Shown: positions 16,692-24,602 of the stretch, in pieces | Layout of the letters: every line of letters starts with the position of its first letter | Numbering within the stretch: the first letter of the stretch is position 1 | Program-made: the position numbers and the translations under genes | The notes under the pieces: model-generated | What the model saw: only the letters and a program-made list of their open reading frames with translations | Database searches by the model: none | Told to the model about the DNA's origin: nothing | DNA from: an uncultured bacterium | GTDB taxonomy: Bacteria; Bacillota; Clostridia; Oscillospirales; Ruminococcaceae | Direction: 5' to 3' | DNA: 64,000 nucleotides | Assembly: GCA_934875375.1 (NCBI GenBank) | Contig: CAKXHL010000005.1 | Span: forward strand, 62,001 to 126,000

Positions 16692-17261
16692 TTATCCCAT
16701 CACATGCTCCACAAAAATTTTAATACCAATCGAGATTAAAATGAGTCCGCCCAATAGTTCTGCCTTTTCTTTTAAGAAGGAGCCGAATTTTTTGCCAATC
16801 CAAACACCGACGGCCGAAAAAACAAATGTTGTAGCCGCAATGAAACCTGCAGCGGACCAGATATTAACGTCCATTACTGCAAAACCGATTCCTACCGCCA
16901 GTGCGTCAATACTGGTGGCCACTGCCTGTACTGCAAGGAGCCGGAGTGTAAAAGTTTTTTCACAGCTTTCCTCTTCTGGGTGGCGCATCTGTGAAATTGC
17001 CTCCCAAACCATTTTACCGCCGATAAATCCCAGCAAGATCAAGGCGACCCAATGGTCCAGGCTTTTTATGTATACACTAAAGGTCTGCCCGGCAAAGTAA
17101 CCGATAATCGGCATCATTCCCTGGAACAGACCAAAAGCAAATGCAATTAAGAAAAAACCGGAACGGCGTAGTTTTTGAAAACACAAGCCGTCTGAAATCG
17201 ATACCGCCATTGCGTCCATCGAAAGGCCCACTGCAAGAAAAAATAACGTCAAGATGTCCAA
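16692..17261 (-). CDS. mntP: Manganese efflux pump MntP
   Basis: MntP (189 residues) is a six-helix membrane exporter that relieves Mn2+ excess. The two family signatures with intramembrane aspartates are clear: GLSMDAMAVSISDG (residues ~13-26) and TSIDALAVGIGF (~116-127), each in one half of an inverted repeat. It has its own sigma-A promoter and lies directly upstream of iorA. No yybP-ykoY manganese riboswitch fits in the ~30-base leader. Why Mn export should be cotranscribed with arylpyruvate oxidation is unclear. Confidence 0.93.
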   Translation of the reverse strand: MDILTLFFLAVGLSMDAMAVSISDGLCFQKLRRSGFFLIAFAFGLFQGMMPIIGYFAGQTFSVYIKSLDHWVALILLGFIGGKMVWEAISQMRHPEEESCEKTFTLRLLAVQAVATSIDALAVGIGFAVMDVNIWSAAGFIAATTFVFSAVGVWIGKKFGSFLKEKAELLGGLILISIGIKIFVEHVMG

Positions 17262-17296
17262 ATTATCCCCACCATTGCGAAAGACTAGTAATTTTG

Positions 17297-17325
17297 ATTA
17301 TAGTATAACTGCAACATAATGTCAA
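17297..17325 (-). promoter_or_regulatory. Sigma-A promoter of mntP-iorAB-paaK-ACT
   Basis: On the minus strand, TTGACA (17325-17320), 17 bases, TATAAT (17302-17297). This is a perfect consensus about 36 bases before the mntP start. Confidence 0.9.
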
Positions 17326-17481
17326 TTCAATCCTTTAAAGTGGCAGACATTCTCTTTCAAATTTGCAAAAAAAATGTCATTTCATTGCAAATTCACAGAT
17401 TCTTCACCAAATAATACTGCTGTTTGATGTAGAATATCATATTAGAATATCAGCATATCAACGCAAAGGATGGAGCGCTTT

Positions 17482-18339
17482 TTGTTTGGATATATCAGAC
17501 CTTTTCAGCCAGAACTGCGAATCAAAGAGTATGAAGCGTACAAATCCGTCTACTGTGGCCTTTGCAAAGAATTAGGCCGACAATACGGCATTTTTGCCCG
17601 GTTCACGCTAAGTTATGATTTTACCTTTTTAGCAATTCTTTCTATGGCTGTGCAAAAGGATCCGCCGGAATTCGGCAAAATCCGTTGCTTGATAAACCCA
17701 TTAAAAAAATGTTCTGCCTGCCACAAAGACGGCATTACAGATCGAATTGCCGCACAGGCGATGATTACACTATATTACAAATGTCAAGATCAGCTGTCAG
17801 ATGAAAATTTCGCACTGAGGCTGCCTGTCCGCGTCGCCCTTCCCTTTTTCCGCCATTGCTGGCGCAAAGCCCGCCAGAAGGATGAGGAGTACGATCGTTC
17901 GGTTTCCGATATGGTACAGGCACAGCAGTTTGTGGAGTCCCAAAAGGCGGGGCCTGATCCGGCGGCGGAACCTACTGCTCGGTATTTATCCCTCACTTGT
18001 GAGGCATTATCAAATGATCCATCTCAAAAACGGGTCCTATCCCGATTCGGATACCTTTTGGGACGTTATGTTTATCTTTCTGACGCATTGGACGATTTGG
18101 AAAAAGATGAGAAAAAGAATCGGTTTAACCCATTTTTACAATCTCATAGCGTTTGTGAATTAAAAAGCCTTTCCTATTCACCTGCTGTGGAAAGCCTTTA
18201 CAGCACCATTGCTGAATTGGAAAAGGCGTTTGCATTGTTAAAGCTCAATGATTGGCAACCAATTTTAGAGAATATTATCTATTTTGGCCTAAAACAGTCC
18301 TTGCAGAATATTTTGCACAAAAAGGAGAAAAATGCATGA
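17482..18339 (+). CDS. DUF5685 family protein
   Basis: This 285-residue protein starts with the family pattern FGYIRPFQPELRIKEYEAYKSVYCGLCKELG. It has C-x2-C pairs at the front (VYCGLC) and in KKCSACHKDG, and an all-alpha body with LSDALDDLEKDEKKNRFNPF, an Asp-rich segment reminiscent of the prenyltransferase/terpenoid-synthase fold. The function is unknown. I prefer TTG 17482, 6 bases after GGAG, which gives the family's usual start. An ATG at 17470 overlaps its own ribosome site. It overlaps the next gene, a J-domain protein, by 4 bases. Confidence 0.8.
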   Translation: MFGYIRPFQPELRIKEYEAYKSVYCGLCKELGRQYGIFARFTLSYDFTFLAILSMAVQKDPPEFGKIRCLINPLKKCSACHKDGITDRIAAQAMITLYYKCQDQLSDENFALRLPVRVALPFFRHCWRKARQKDEEYDRSVSDMVQAQQFVESQKAGPDPAAEPTARYLSLTCEALSNDPSQKRVLSRFGYLLGRYVYLSDALDDLEKDEKKNRFNPFLQSHSVCELKSLSYSPAVESLYSTIAELEKAFALLKLNDWQPILENIIYFGLKQSLQNILHKKEKNA

Positions 18340-18926
18340 CTGATCCTTATAAAGTGTTAGGTATTTCCTCTTCCGCTTCAGACGAGGAGGTCAAAAAAGC
18401 ATATCGGGATTTAGCACGAAAATATCATCCGGACCATTACCAGAATGATCCACTATCTGATTTGGCGGAAGAAAAAATGAAAGAAATCACCGCTGCTTAT
18501 GACCAGATTATGGACATGAGGCGCGGCAGCAAAGCAAATTCCGGGAATTCTTCTCCGGGGCAATCCCAATTTTCAGATATCCGCCGCATGATTAACAACA
18601 ACCGGATTACCGAAGCAGAGGAATTGCTCGACGGAGTTCCGCAGGCTTCGCGAGACGCTGAGTGGTATTTTTTGAAAGGCAGCGTTTTCTACACCAGAGG
18701 TTGGCTGGACGAAGCTTACCGGCATTTTAACCAAGCCGTCCAGATGAATCCCAACAATCAGGAATATCGCATGGCATTACAGCAAATGAGCTGGCAGCGC
18801 ACACACGGTACCAATCCCGGCTCTATGCCCGCTGGAGGCATGTATTGTTCTCCATGTAATTTCTGCACCTCAATGGTCTGCGCCGACTGCTGCTGCCAGT
18901 GTATGGGGGGGCGTGGCTGCTGCTAA
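18336..18926 (+). CDS. J-domain protein with TPR-like segment and Cys-rich tail
   Basis: This 196-residue protein has an N-terminal J domain (~1-65) with the essential HPD tripeptide in RKYHPDHYQ. That domain stimulates Hsp70 ATPase. Residues ~85-150 hold helix pairs resembling a tetratricopeptide unit (WYFLKGSVFYTRGWLDEAYRHFNQAVQMNP). The last ~30 residues carry nine cysteines (CSPC, CTS, CADCCCQC, CC) and may bind metal or attach to membranes. It lacks the G/F and zinc-finger regions of DnaJ. ATG 18336 overlaps the DUF5685 stop, so the pair is coupled. Confidence 0.85.
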   Translation: MTDPYKVLGISSSASDEEVKKAYRDLARKYHPDHYQNDPLSDLAEEKMKEITAAYDQIMDMRRGSKANSGNSSPGQSQFSDIRRMINNNRITEAEELLDGVPQASRDAEWYFLKGSVFYTRGWLDEAYRHFNQAVQMNPNNQEYRMALQQMSWQRTHGTNPGSMPAGGMYCSPCNFCTSMVCADCCCQCMGGRGCC

Positions 18927-18958
18927 CTGCGTCATGACAAAATCTCGGGGGGATCATT

Positions 18959-19501
18959 ATGCTCAAAAAAAGTTCCCAGGTGGCATTGGGCGGCGTAGTG
19001 GCCTCCCTTTGCATTTTACTGATGTTGATGACTGGCTTTTTTCCTTTTCTCACTTATGCGGCTCCTGCTGCTGCCGGTTTTCTTCTCATTGCGGTGATTG
19101 TAGATTGCGGTTATCGTTGGGCTATGCTGGTATATCTGGTGGTTGCGTTGTTATCCATTTTTGTGGTACCGGATAAGCAGGCTGCTATGATTTTTGTTTT
19201 TCTCGGCTACTATCCCGTGTTAAAGGACTATCTGGATCATCATATGAAAAGCCGGGCCATGCAATGGATCATCAAATTTGCCGTTTTTAACCTCTCCATT
19301 CTGGCTGCCTATGGTTTAATGATTTATGTATTCCAAATGCCGGATGTTATGACTGAAATGGGAACTTTAGGCCAGTTCACTGGTTTGGTGACCTTATTAG
19401 CCGGCAATATTGTTTTTATCGTATTTGAACTGGCACTGACCCGTATTTTTTATTTCTACCGTCATTTTTTCCGTCCTCACTTTTTGCGAAAAGTAAAATA
19501 A
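18959..19501 (+). CDS. Conserved six-helix membrane protein
   Basis: This 180-residue protein has about five to six membrane helices and a basic C-terminus (HFFRPHFLRKVK). I see no transporter or enzyme signature. It follows the J-domain gene by 32 bases, behind a GGGGGG-rich ribosome site, so it is probably the third gene of the DUF5685-J-domain operon. Function unknown. A role linked to the neighbouring chaperone-like protein is only a guess from position. Confidence 0.72.
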   Translation: MLKKSSQVALGGVVASLCILLMLMTGFFPFLTYAAPAAAGFLLIAVIVDCGYRWAMLVYLVVALLSIFVVPDKQAAMIFVFLGYYPVLKDYLDHHMKSRAMQWIIKFAVFNLSILAAYGLMIYVFQMPDVMTEMGTLGQFTGLVTLLAGNIVFIVFELALTRIFYFYRHFFRPHFLRKVK

Positions 19502-19587
19502 ACATAGAAATTTTTTGTGATTCGCTATATTTCGACAATACTTTTTGCCGGAATTTGCTAGAATTGATTCATCCCCAATACATTTTG

Positions 19588-19627
19588 TAAAAAGCCGCCG
19601 TCCATTTTTTTGGACGACGGCTTTTTT
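19588..19627 (+). terminator. Bidirectional terminator between membrane protein gene and pflA
   Basis: AAAAGCCGCCGTCCA / TGGACGACGGCTTTTTT hairpin between convergent genes, with A-run and T-run on either side. Confidence 0.88.
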
Positions 19628-20361
19628 CATCTGCTTTTTTGTTCTGCGGACAACAATTCATAAAAATGACTGGCATATTCCCGGCAAAAACTATCTGTCG
19701 CTTCCGGGACTCGATCCAACGGAAAAGGGATTCCCATTTGGCTATACTTTTCCTTGCAAAGTTTTCGAAACGGCAAAAACTCCACTTTCTGGACACACTT
19801 TTTCCCGGCGAGCAGATCGGCCAGGCGAAAAAGATTCTCCCGAGAGTCGGTGATACCCGGAACAACGACCTGACGAATCCAAACCGGGATTTTCTGCCGC
19901 TCCAGCAGCAAAAGAAAATCCATAACTTGCCGCAAAGAACCTCCAATTTTTTCGTCATAGTCCTGCTCAGTGGTCATTTTCATATCCAATAGCACCAAAT
20001 CTGTCTCTTTCAGCAAAGGCATCAAACTTAACGGGTTTGCCCCATGGCCGCTGGTATCCAGCACCGTATGGATGCCGGATTCCCGGCACAGACGAAAAAT
20101 CTCTGTAACAAACTCTGCTTGAAGCAGCGGTTCTCCACCAGAAACTGTAATGCCACCCGTCTCGCCAAAATATGACCGATAACGGCTTACTCTGCGGACG
20201 ACTTCTTCTGCGCTGAAAGACACTCCCTTCGTTTTATCCCACGTATCAGGATTATGACAATAAATACAACGAAGGGGACATCCCTGCAGAAACACAACGC
20301 AGCGAACGCCGGGTCCGTCCAATGTACCCAACGACTCAAATGAATGGACAAATCCGTTCAT
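19627..20361 (-). CDS. pflA: Pyruvate formate-lyase activating enzyme
   Basis: PflA (244 residues) is a radical-SAM enzyme that makes the glycyl radical on PflB. The 4Fe-4S/SAM motif C-x3-C-x2-C appears as CPLRCIYCHNP near residue 30, preceded by DGPGVRCVVFLQG. Downstream are GGITVSGGEPLLQ and a VVPGITD segment typical of the family. It is normal length and lies 15 bases after pflB on the same strand, within the ZTP-riboswitch-controlled transcript. Confidence 0.96.
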   Translation of the reverse strand: MNGFVHSFESLGTLDGPGVRCVVFLQGCPLRCIYCHNPDTWDKTKGVSFSAEEVVRRVSRYRSYFGETGGITVSGGEPLLQAEFVTEIFRLCRESGIHTVLDTSGHGANPLSLMPLLKETDLVLLDMKMTTEQDYDEKIGGSLRQVMDFLLLLERQKIPVWIRQVVVPGITDSRENLFRLADLLAGKKCVQKVEFLPFRKLCKEKYSQMGIPFPLDRVPEATDSFCREYASHFYELLSAEQKSR

Positions 20362-20376
20362 GGAATCACCTCTTGA

Positions 20377-22608
20377 TTACATCGCCTGATGAAAGGTTCG
20401 GCTGATAACCTCTTTTTGCTGTTCCTTGGAAAGACGGTGGAAATTAACAGCATAGCCGGAGACACGAATGGTCAAATTCGGATATTTCTGAGGATCTTCA
20501 TATGCTTCCATCAGTTTTTGTTTATTCAGTACATTTACATTGATATGATGAGCGTTCTGCGCAAAATAACCATCTAGGATACCCACCAAGTTATCCACTC
20601 TCTGTTCTTCCGTTTTTCCAAGAGTATCCGGCGTAATAGAAAAAGTATTGGAAATTCCATCACGGCAAATTTCATACGGCATTTTGGCAACCGAGTTCAG
20701 CGATGCCAATGCGCCGTTTTGCTCCCGATTGTGCATCGGATTGGCACCTGGAGCAAAAGGCTGCCCCTTTACACGCCCATCCGGTGTCGCACCGGTTTTT
20801 TTACCGTATACCACGTTGGAAGTAATGGTTAAAACCGATAAAGTATGCATCGCGCTACGGTAAGTAGGATTGCGTTTGAGCTGCGTATAAACCTCTTCCA
20901 GCGCCGTCTTGGCAATTTGATCCACCCGGTCATCATCATTTCCATATTTCGGGAATTCTCCTGTGGTCTCAAATCCTTCAATCAGCCCATTTTCATCCCG
21001 TACCACTTTTACGTTTGCATAGCGAATCGCGCTGAACGAGTCAGCCAATACCGAAAGGCCCGCCACACCAAATGCCATAAATCGTTCTACATTCGTATCA
21101 TGCAGCGCCATCTGCGTTTTTTCGTAAGCATATTTGTCATGCATATAATGGATGACATTCATCGTATTGACATACAATTTACACAGCCATTCCAAATAGA
21201 TATGCCATCTTCCGCGAACTGCTTCAAAATCTAATGTTTCCCCGGCATAAGGCTCCATCTGCGGCCCCAGTTGAATACCGGTCAGCTGATCCCGGCCACC
21301 GTTCAGCGCCAGCAAAAGCAGTTTTGGCAAATTGCAGCGCGCACCGAAAAACTGCATCTGCTTTCCAACTTTCATTGCGGACACACAGCACGCGATTGCA
21401 TAGTCATCTCCATAAATCGGCCGCATCACATCGTCATTTTCATACTGAATGGCATCGGTTTCCACCGATACGCGGGCACAATAGCGCTTAAACGGCTCAG
21501 GAAGTTTTTTCGACCACAAAACAGTCAGGTTTGGTTCTGGTGCAGTGCCCAAATTATAAAGTGTATGCAGAAAACGGAACGAGCTCTTAGTCACCAAAGG
21601 TTTACCGTTTTCCCCTACTCCCCCAATGCTTTCCGTAATCCACATCGGGTCTCCACCGAACAGCTCATTGTACTCTACCGTGCGCAAATGACGGGCTGCA
21701 CGCAGCTTCATCACAAAATCGTCTACCAGCTCCTGCACGCCAGTTTCGTCCAATATGCCCCTCGCCATATCCCGCGTGAAATAAATATCCAAAAATGTGC
21801 TGACACGGCCTAAAGACATTGCCGCGCCATTTTGCTCCTTAATTGCGCCCAGATAACCAAAATACAGCCACTGAACCGCCTCTTTTGCATCGGCAGCAGG
21901 CTCACTGATATCATAACCATACATAGAAGCCATCTCTTTGAGCTTTTGCAAAAAGGCAATCTGCTGAAACAGTTCTTCACTTTGGCGGATGGCATCCGTA
22001 TCCATTACCCCCATGGCAATATCCGCTTTATCTTTTTTCTTTTCCTCAATCAGGCGGTCAATGCCATAAAGCGCAACTCGGCGATAGTCCCCGATAATAC
22101 GCCCTCTGCCGTAAGCATCCGGCAGACCGGTGATGACCCCGCATTTTCTGGCCTTGCGCATTTCGTCTGAATAAACGCGGTAAACACCGTCATTATGCGT
22201 TGTGCGGTAAGTGAATTCCTGTTCTACCTTTTCAGACAGCTTGTATCCATAAGCCTCACAGGCAGAACGGGCCATTCGAATCCCGCCAAACGGATTCACG
22301 CCACGGGTCAGCGGTTTCTCCGTTTGATAGCCGACGATCAGTTCCAACTCTTTATTCAGATAAGCGGGTTTATAATTAGTCAAGGAAGAAACGTGCTCAG
22401 TGTCTACATCTAAAACGCCGCCATTTTCCTGCTCTTGACGAAGCAGTTCTTCAAATTGGGCTAATAATTTTCGTGTTCTTTCTGTCGGGCTGGAGAGAAA
22501 GCTTTCATCTCCGGTATAAATTGTGTAGTTATCCTGAATAAAGCTTCGTACATCAATGTGCTCTTTCCAGCTCTCCCCTGCAAATCCCATCCAATTTTTA
22601 TGCTCCAT
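20377..22608 (-). CDS. pflB: Formate C-acetyltransferase (pyruvate formate-lyase)
   Basis: PflB (743 residues) converts pyruvate and CoA to acetyl-CoA and formate without oxygen. The catalytic Cys-Cys pair is in YAIACCVSAMKVG (middle of the protein), and the glycyl-radical site is RVSGYAVNF, about 25 residues from the C-terminus. I placed the start at ATG 22608 (MEHKNWMGFAG) after TTAGGAGG. The frame stays open 41 codons further up, through the riboswitch terminator, which is not coding. Formate from this reaction also feeds folate one-carbon chemistry and purine synthesis, which fits ZTP control. Confidence 0.97.
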   Translation of the reverse strand: MEHKNWMGFAGESWKEHIDVRSFIQDNYTIYTGDESFLSSPTERTRKLLAQFEELLRQEQENGGVLDVDTEHVSSLTNYKPAYLNKELELIVGYQTEKPLTRGVNPFGGIRMARSACEAYGYKLSEKVEQEFTYRTTHNDGVYRVYSDEMRKARKCGVITGLPDAYGRGRIIGDYRRVALYGIDRLIEEKKKDKADIAMGVMDTDAIRQSEELFQQIAFLQKLKEMASMYGYDISEPAADAKEAVQWLYFGYLGAIKEQNGAAMSLGRVSTFLDIYFTRDMARGILDETGVQELVDDFVMKLRAARHLRTVEYNELFGGDPMWITESIGGVGENGKPLVTKSSFRFLHTLYNLGTAPEPNLTVLWSKKLPEPFKRYCARVSVETDAIQYENDDVMRPIYGDDYAIACCVSAMKVGKQMQFFGARCNLPKLLLLALNGGRDQLTGIQLGPQMEPYAGETLDFEAVRGRWHIYLEWLCKLYVNTMNVIHYMHDKYAYEKTQMALHDTNVERFMAFGVAGLSVLADSFSAIRYANVKVVRDENGLIEGFETTGEFPKYGNDDDRVDQIAKTALEEVYTQLKRNPTYRSAMHTLSVLTITSNVVYGKKTGATPDGRVKGQPFAPGANPMHNREQNGALASLNSVAKMPYEICRDGISNTFSITPDTLGKTEEQRVDNLVGILDGYFAQNAHHINVNVLNKQKLMEAYEDPQKYPNLTIRVSGYAVNFHRLSKEQQKEVISRTFHQAM

Positions 22609-22671
22609 AGAACTTTTCCTCCTAATTTGATTGTAAAATTCTATTTTCATAGTCTTTTTTAAGATCACCGA

Positions 22672-22707
22672 ACAAAAGAAAAAGGGCAATCCTAAAAAAG
22701 ATTGCCC
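22672..22707 (-). terminator. Terminator of the ZTP riboswitch
   Basis: Minus-strand hairpin GGGCAATC / GATTGCCC with an 8-base loop, followed by TTTTTCTTTT. Its 5' arm overlaps the 3' end of the ZTP aptamer (GGGCA), so ligand binding can prevent it forming. Confidence 0.88.
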
Positions 22708-22770
22708 AGACGGTCGGCTAAAAATCCCCATGCTCCCTTGTGGTTACCCACTCACCGTCAGTCACATGGT
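22703..22770 (-). ncRNA. ZTP riboswitch (pfl motif) before pflB
   Basis: Minus strand: CATGTGACTGACGG, GTGGGTAACCACAAGGGAGCATG, then after a short linker GCCGACCGTCTGGGCA. These are the conserved CGUGACUGGCG, GG-AACCAC-GGGAGC and CCGCCUGGGCA blocks of the pfl motif, which senses ZTP/ZMP when 10-formyl-THF is short. It starts ~10 bases after the promoter and overlaps an intrinsic terminator. The pattern indicates that the ligand turns pflBA on. Confidence 0.9.
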
Positions 22771-22786
22771 TTTTTGAATTGCCACC

Positions 22787-22815
22787 AGTATAATAGAACT
22801 CTCCAGTTCTGTCAA
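22787..22815 (-). promoter_or_regulatory. Sigma-A promoter of pflBA
   Basis: Minus strand TTGACA (22815-22810), 17 bases, TATACT (22792-22787), directly upstream of the ZTP aptamer. Confidence 0.85.
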
Positions 22816-22866
22816 GTAAATCTTGTCCGTTTTGGAAATCCAAACAATATTTTCTCACGGAAAGTG

Positions 22867-22886
22867 TTGGAATCCAACGATTCCAA
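22867..22886. repeat. Perfect 8-bp inverted repeat upstream of the pflB promoter
   Basis: TTGGAATC-CAAC-GATTCCAA lies between the small membrane protein gene and the pflB -35 box. Without a T-run it is not an obvious terminator. It could be an operator or a weak 3' end for the apbE operon. Confidence 0.5.
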
Positions 22887-22893
22887 TAAGCGC

Positions 22894-23250
22894 TTAAAAG
22901 TGGAGAGATCCAATCACAAGATAATTCCATTCCTGCCAGAAATAAAGCACGACAAGCGCTTCTATTCCAACGCTGATGGCCAAGTCAATATAGTCCTTGC
23001 GCTTGATCGCCCAGCCAAAAAGAACCAGCGGAATTAAAATTCCGATAATGCCCATCTTTTTGCCGAAATCCAACAAAGGATTCATAATATACAGGTTATA
23101 GGCATGAAACAGTCCGGAAAAGAACTTTCCCATATCATTATCGCCCATCAGCCAACCCAAAATAAACATGATAACCGGCAGAATAAAATAGATGTACGCC
23201 ATCCATTGCCAGCTTTTTTTCAAATCAAAAATACTCTTTTTTTGTTCCAT
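22894..23250 (-). CDS. Small membrane protein downstream of apbE
   Basis: This 118-residue protein has three or four predicted membrane helices (IYFILPVIMFILGWL, IIGILIPLVLFGWAI, LAISVGIEALVVLYFW) and a charged N-terminus. I recognise no family. It starts 8 bases after apbE on the same strand and is certainly cotranscribed with it. A role with the flavin-transfer system (anchor or electron-transfer partner) is inferred from position alone. Confidence 0.72.
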   Translation of the reverse strand: MEQKKSIFDLKKSWQWMAYIYFILPVIMFILGWLMGDNDMGKFFSGLFHAYNLYIMNPLLDFGKKMGIIGILIPLVLFGWAIKRKDYIDLAISVGIEALVVLYFWQEWNYLVIGSLHF

Positions 23251-23258
23251 GCTGCCTC

Positions 23259-24326
23259 CTAATTTAATGTGGCTCCGCCGTAATTTTTGGAATAAGCCAA
23301 ATAGCCGTCGGTATAGACCACCGTATTATCCTGCAAAACCCATAATGCCTGGACACCGGCCTTTTGCGCTGCTCTTTTCGATTCCTCTAATGGTAATGTA
23401 AACAACCAGGTAGAAAGCAGATCCGCTTCCCCGGAATCTTCCGTAATAACAGTTACAGACTGGTAATAATCTGCAGGGTACAAACTGTCCGGATCGATGA
23501 TATGATGAATTTTTTTTCCATCCGCCAGATAATAACGCTGATAATCCCCACTGGTTACAACCGACAAATCATTGACATACAAAAAATCGATTGGTTCCGC
23601 ATTGGGATCTTCCGCAGTATTCGGATTCATAATACTGATATTCCACTTTTTGCGTTCCGAATCAACCGGTTCGGAAAAAGTCCTGACGTTACCACCGCCG
23701 CTGATGCTGAAAGAGGTAAACCCCATATTAAACAGCTCTTCCCCTACTTTTTCTGTTGCATACCCCTTTGCCAGCGCGCCAACATCCAAAGACATTCCTT
23801 TTTCCGTTAAAAAGACAGTCTGAGCCTCTTCGTCCAACTGAACTTTCTGTAAGTCCGTCAGCAAATTGGCCTGTTCCAGTTCTTCTTTCGGAGGAAGCGT
23901 TCCCTCAGCAGCATTCTCAAAACGCTCCCGATAATCGTGCCAGATTTCCAGCACCGGTCCTAACGCAATATTCACCTGTCCCTGGCTTTTTTCGCACCAC
24001 GTCATACAATATTCCAAAAACTCGAACAAATCTTTTGACACTTTAACCGGAGAGATTCCTGCGTTATCGTTAATTGTTTTGATATTCGTCACGTCAGTAT
24101 ACGCTTCGTATCGGTCAAAAAGCTGGTGAAAATATTGAAAACGTTCCTGCGCATATGAAAGATACCGGTCAAAATCCCGTTCCTTTTGAACATATCCAAC
24201 AATCGTTACAACTGTATCGAATGTTCCATAAAATTCTCCCCGGTATCGTTCATATTTTTGTGAATTGCATCCCGGAAAAATCAGGCAAAGCATACAGCAT
24301 ATAAGAAGAAACCATCTTTTTTTCAT
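23259..24326 (-). CDS. apbE: FAD:protein FMN transferase, lipoprotein (ApbE)
   Basis: ApbE (355 residues) covalently attaches FMN to Thr/Ser of exported flavoproteins. The N-terminus is a lipoprotein signal ending FPGC. Family motifs are YGTFDTVV, ISGGGNV (FAD binding), the GALAKGYATEKV segment, HHIIDPDSLYP (a variant of the H-I-DP-TG motif) and VTVITEDSGEADLLST. I chose ATG 24326 because the lipoprotein signal begins there; the frame is open 20 codons further up. A small membrane protein follows, and a divergent lipoprotein with a plausible flavinylation site lies upstream. Confidence 0.93.
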   Translation of the reverse strand: MKKRWFLLICCMLCLIFPGCNSQKYERYRGEFYGTFDTVVTIVGYVQKERDFDRYLSYAQERFQYFHQLFDRYEAYTDVTNIKTINDNAGISPVKVSKDLFEFLEYCMTWCEKSQGQVNIALGPVLEIWHDYRERFENAAEGTLPPKEELEQANLLTDLQKVQLDEEAQTVFLTEKGMSLDVGALAKGYATEKVGEELFNMGFTSFSISGGGNVRTFSEPVDSERKKWNISIMNPNTAEDPNAEPIDFLYVNDLSVVTSGDYQRYYLADGKKIHHIIDPDSLYPADYYQSVTVITEDSGEADLLSTWLFTLPLEESKRAAQKAGVQALWVLQDNTVVYTDGYLAYSKNYGGATLN

Positions 24327-24371
24327 CCGTTCATCCCATTCAAAAAAATTGACCACGTACTTGCCCAGTCT

Positions 24372-24401
24372 ATTATATATCGGCAAAATTACCTATTTGA
24401 A
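24372..24401 (-). promoter_or_regulatory. Probable promoter of apbE
   Basis: Minus strand TTCAAA (24401-24396), 18 bases, TATAAT (24377-24372). The -10 is perfect and the -35 weak. Confidence 0.55.
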
Positions 24402-24470
24402 AATCTAATTCTTCTCTATTATAGCAAAAATTAGGCGGGATGCAAGCCAGTTCTTATGGAAAAAACCAAC

Positions 24471-24499
24471 TTGAATTTTGTGACAGTTTCGTGTATAAT
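24471..24499 (+). promoter_or_regulatory. Sigma-A promoter of the lipoprotein gene
   Basis: TTGAAT (24471-24476), 17 bases, TATAAT (24494-24499), about 104 bases before the start codon. Confidence 0.8.
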
Positions 24500-24507
24500 G
24501 AAAAACG

Positions 24508-24550
24508 TAGCATTTCTTGTTTATAGTTGTGCATAAACTTAGGAATGCTA
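24508..24550 (+). promoter_or_regulatory. 5'-terminal hairpin in the lipoprotein mRNA leader
   Basis: TAGCATTTCT pairs with AGGAATGCTA (10 bp, one G-U), enclosing a 6-bp GTTTAT/ATAAAC stem. It starts within a few bases of the predicted transcript start. Such 5' hairpins can stabilise abundant mRNAs. It matches no riboswitch I know. Confidence 0.6.
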
Positions 24551-24602
24551 AATAAAAAGAAGACACTTGTTATTTTTGTGACAAGAAACTGGAGGTCTAC
24601 AA

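Noticed and set aside
17262..17296. Manganese (yybP-ykoY) riboswitch expected before mntP
   Set aside because: The promoter lies about 36 bases from the start codon, leaving no room for the aptamer.
22609..22731. N-terminal extension of pflB by 41 codons
   Set aside because: It would translate the riboswitch terminator. The ATG at 22608 has an ideal ribosome site and gives the normal PflB start.
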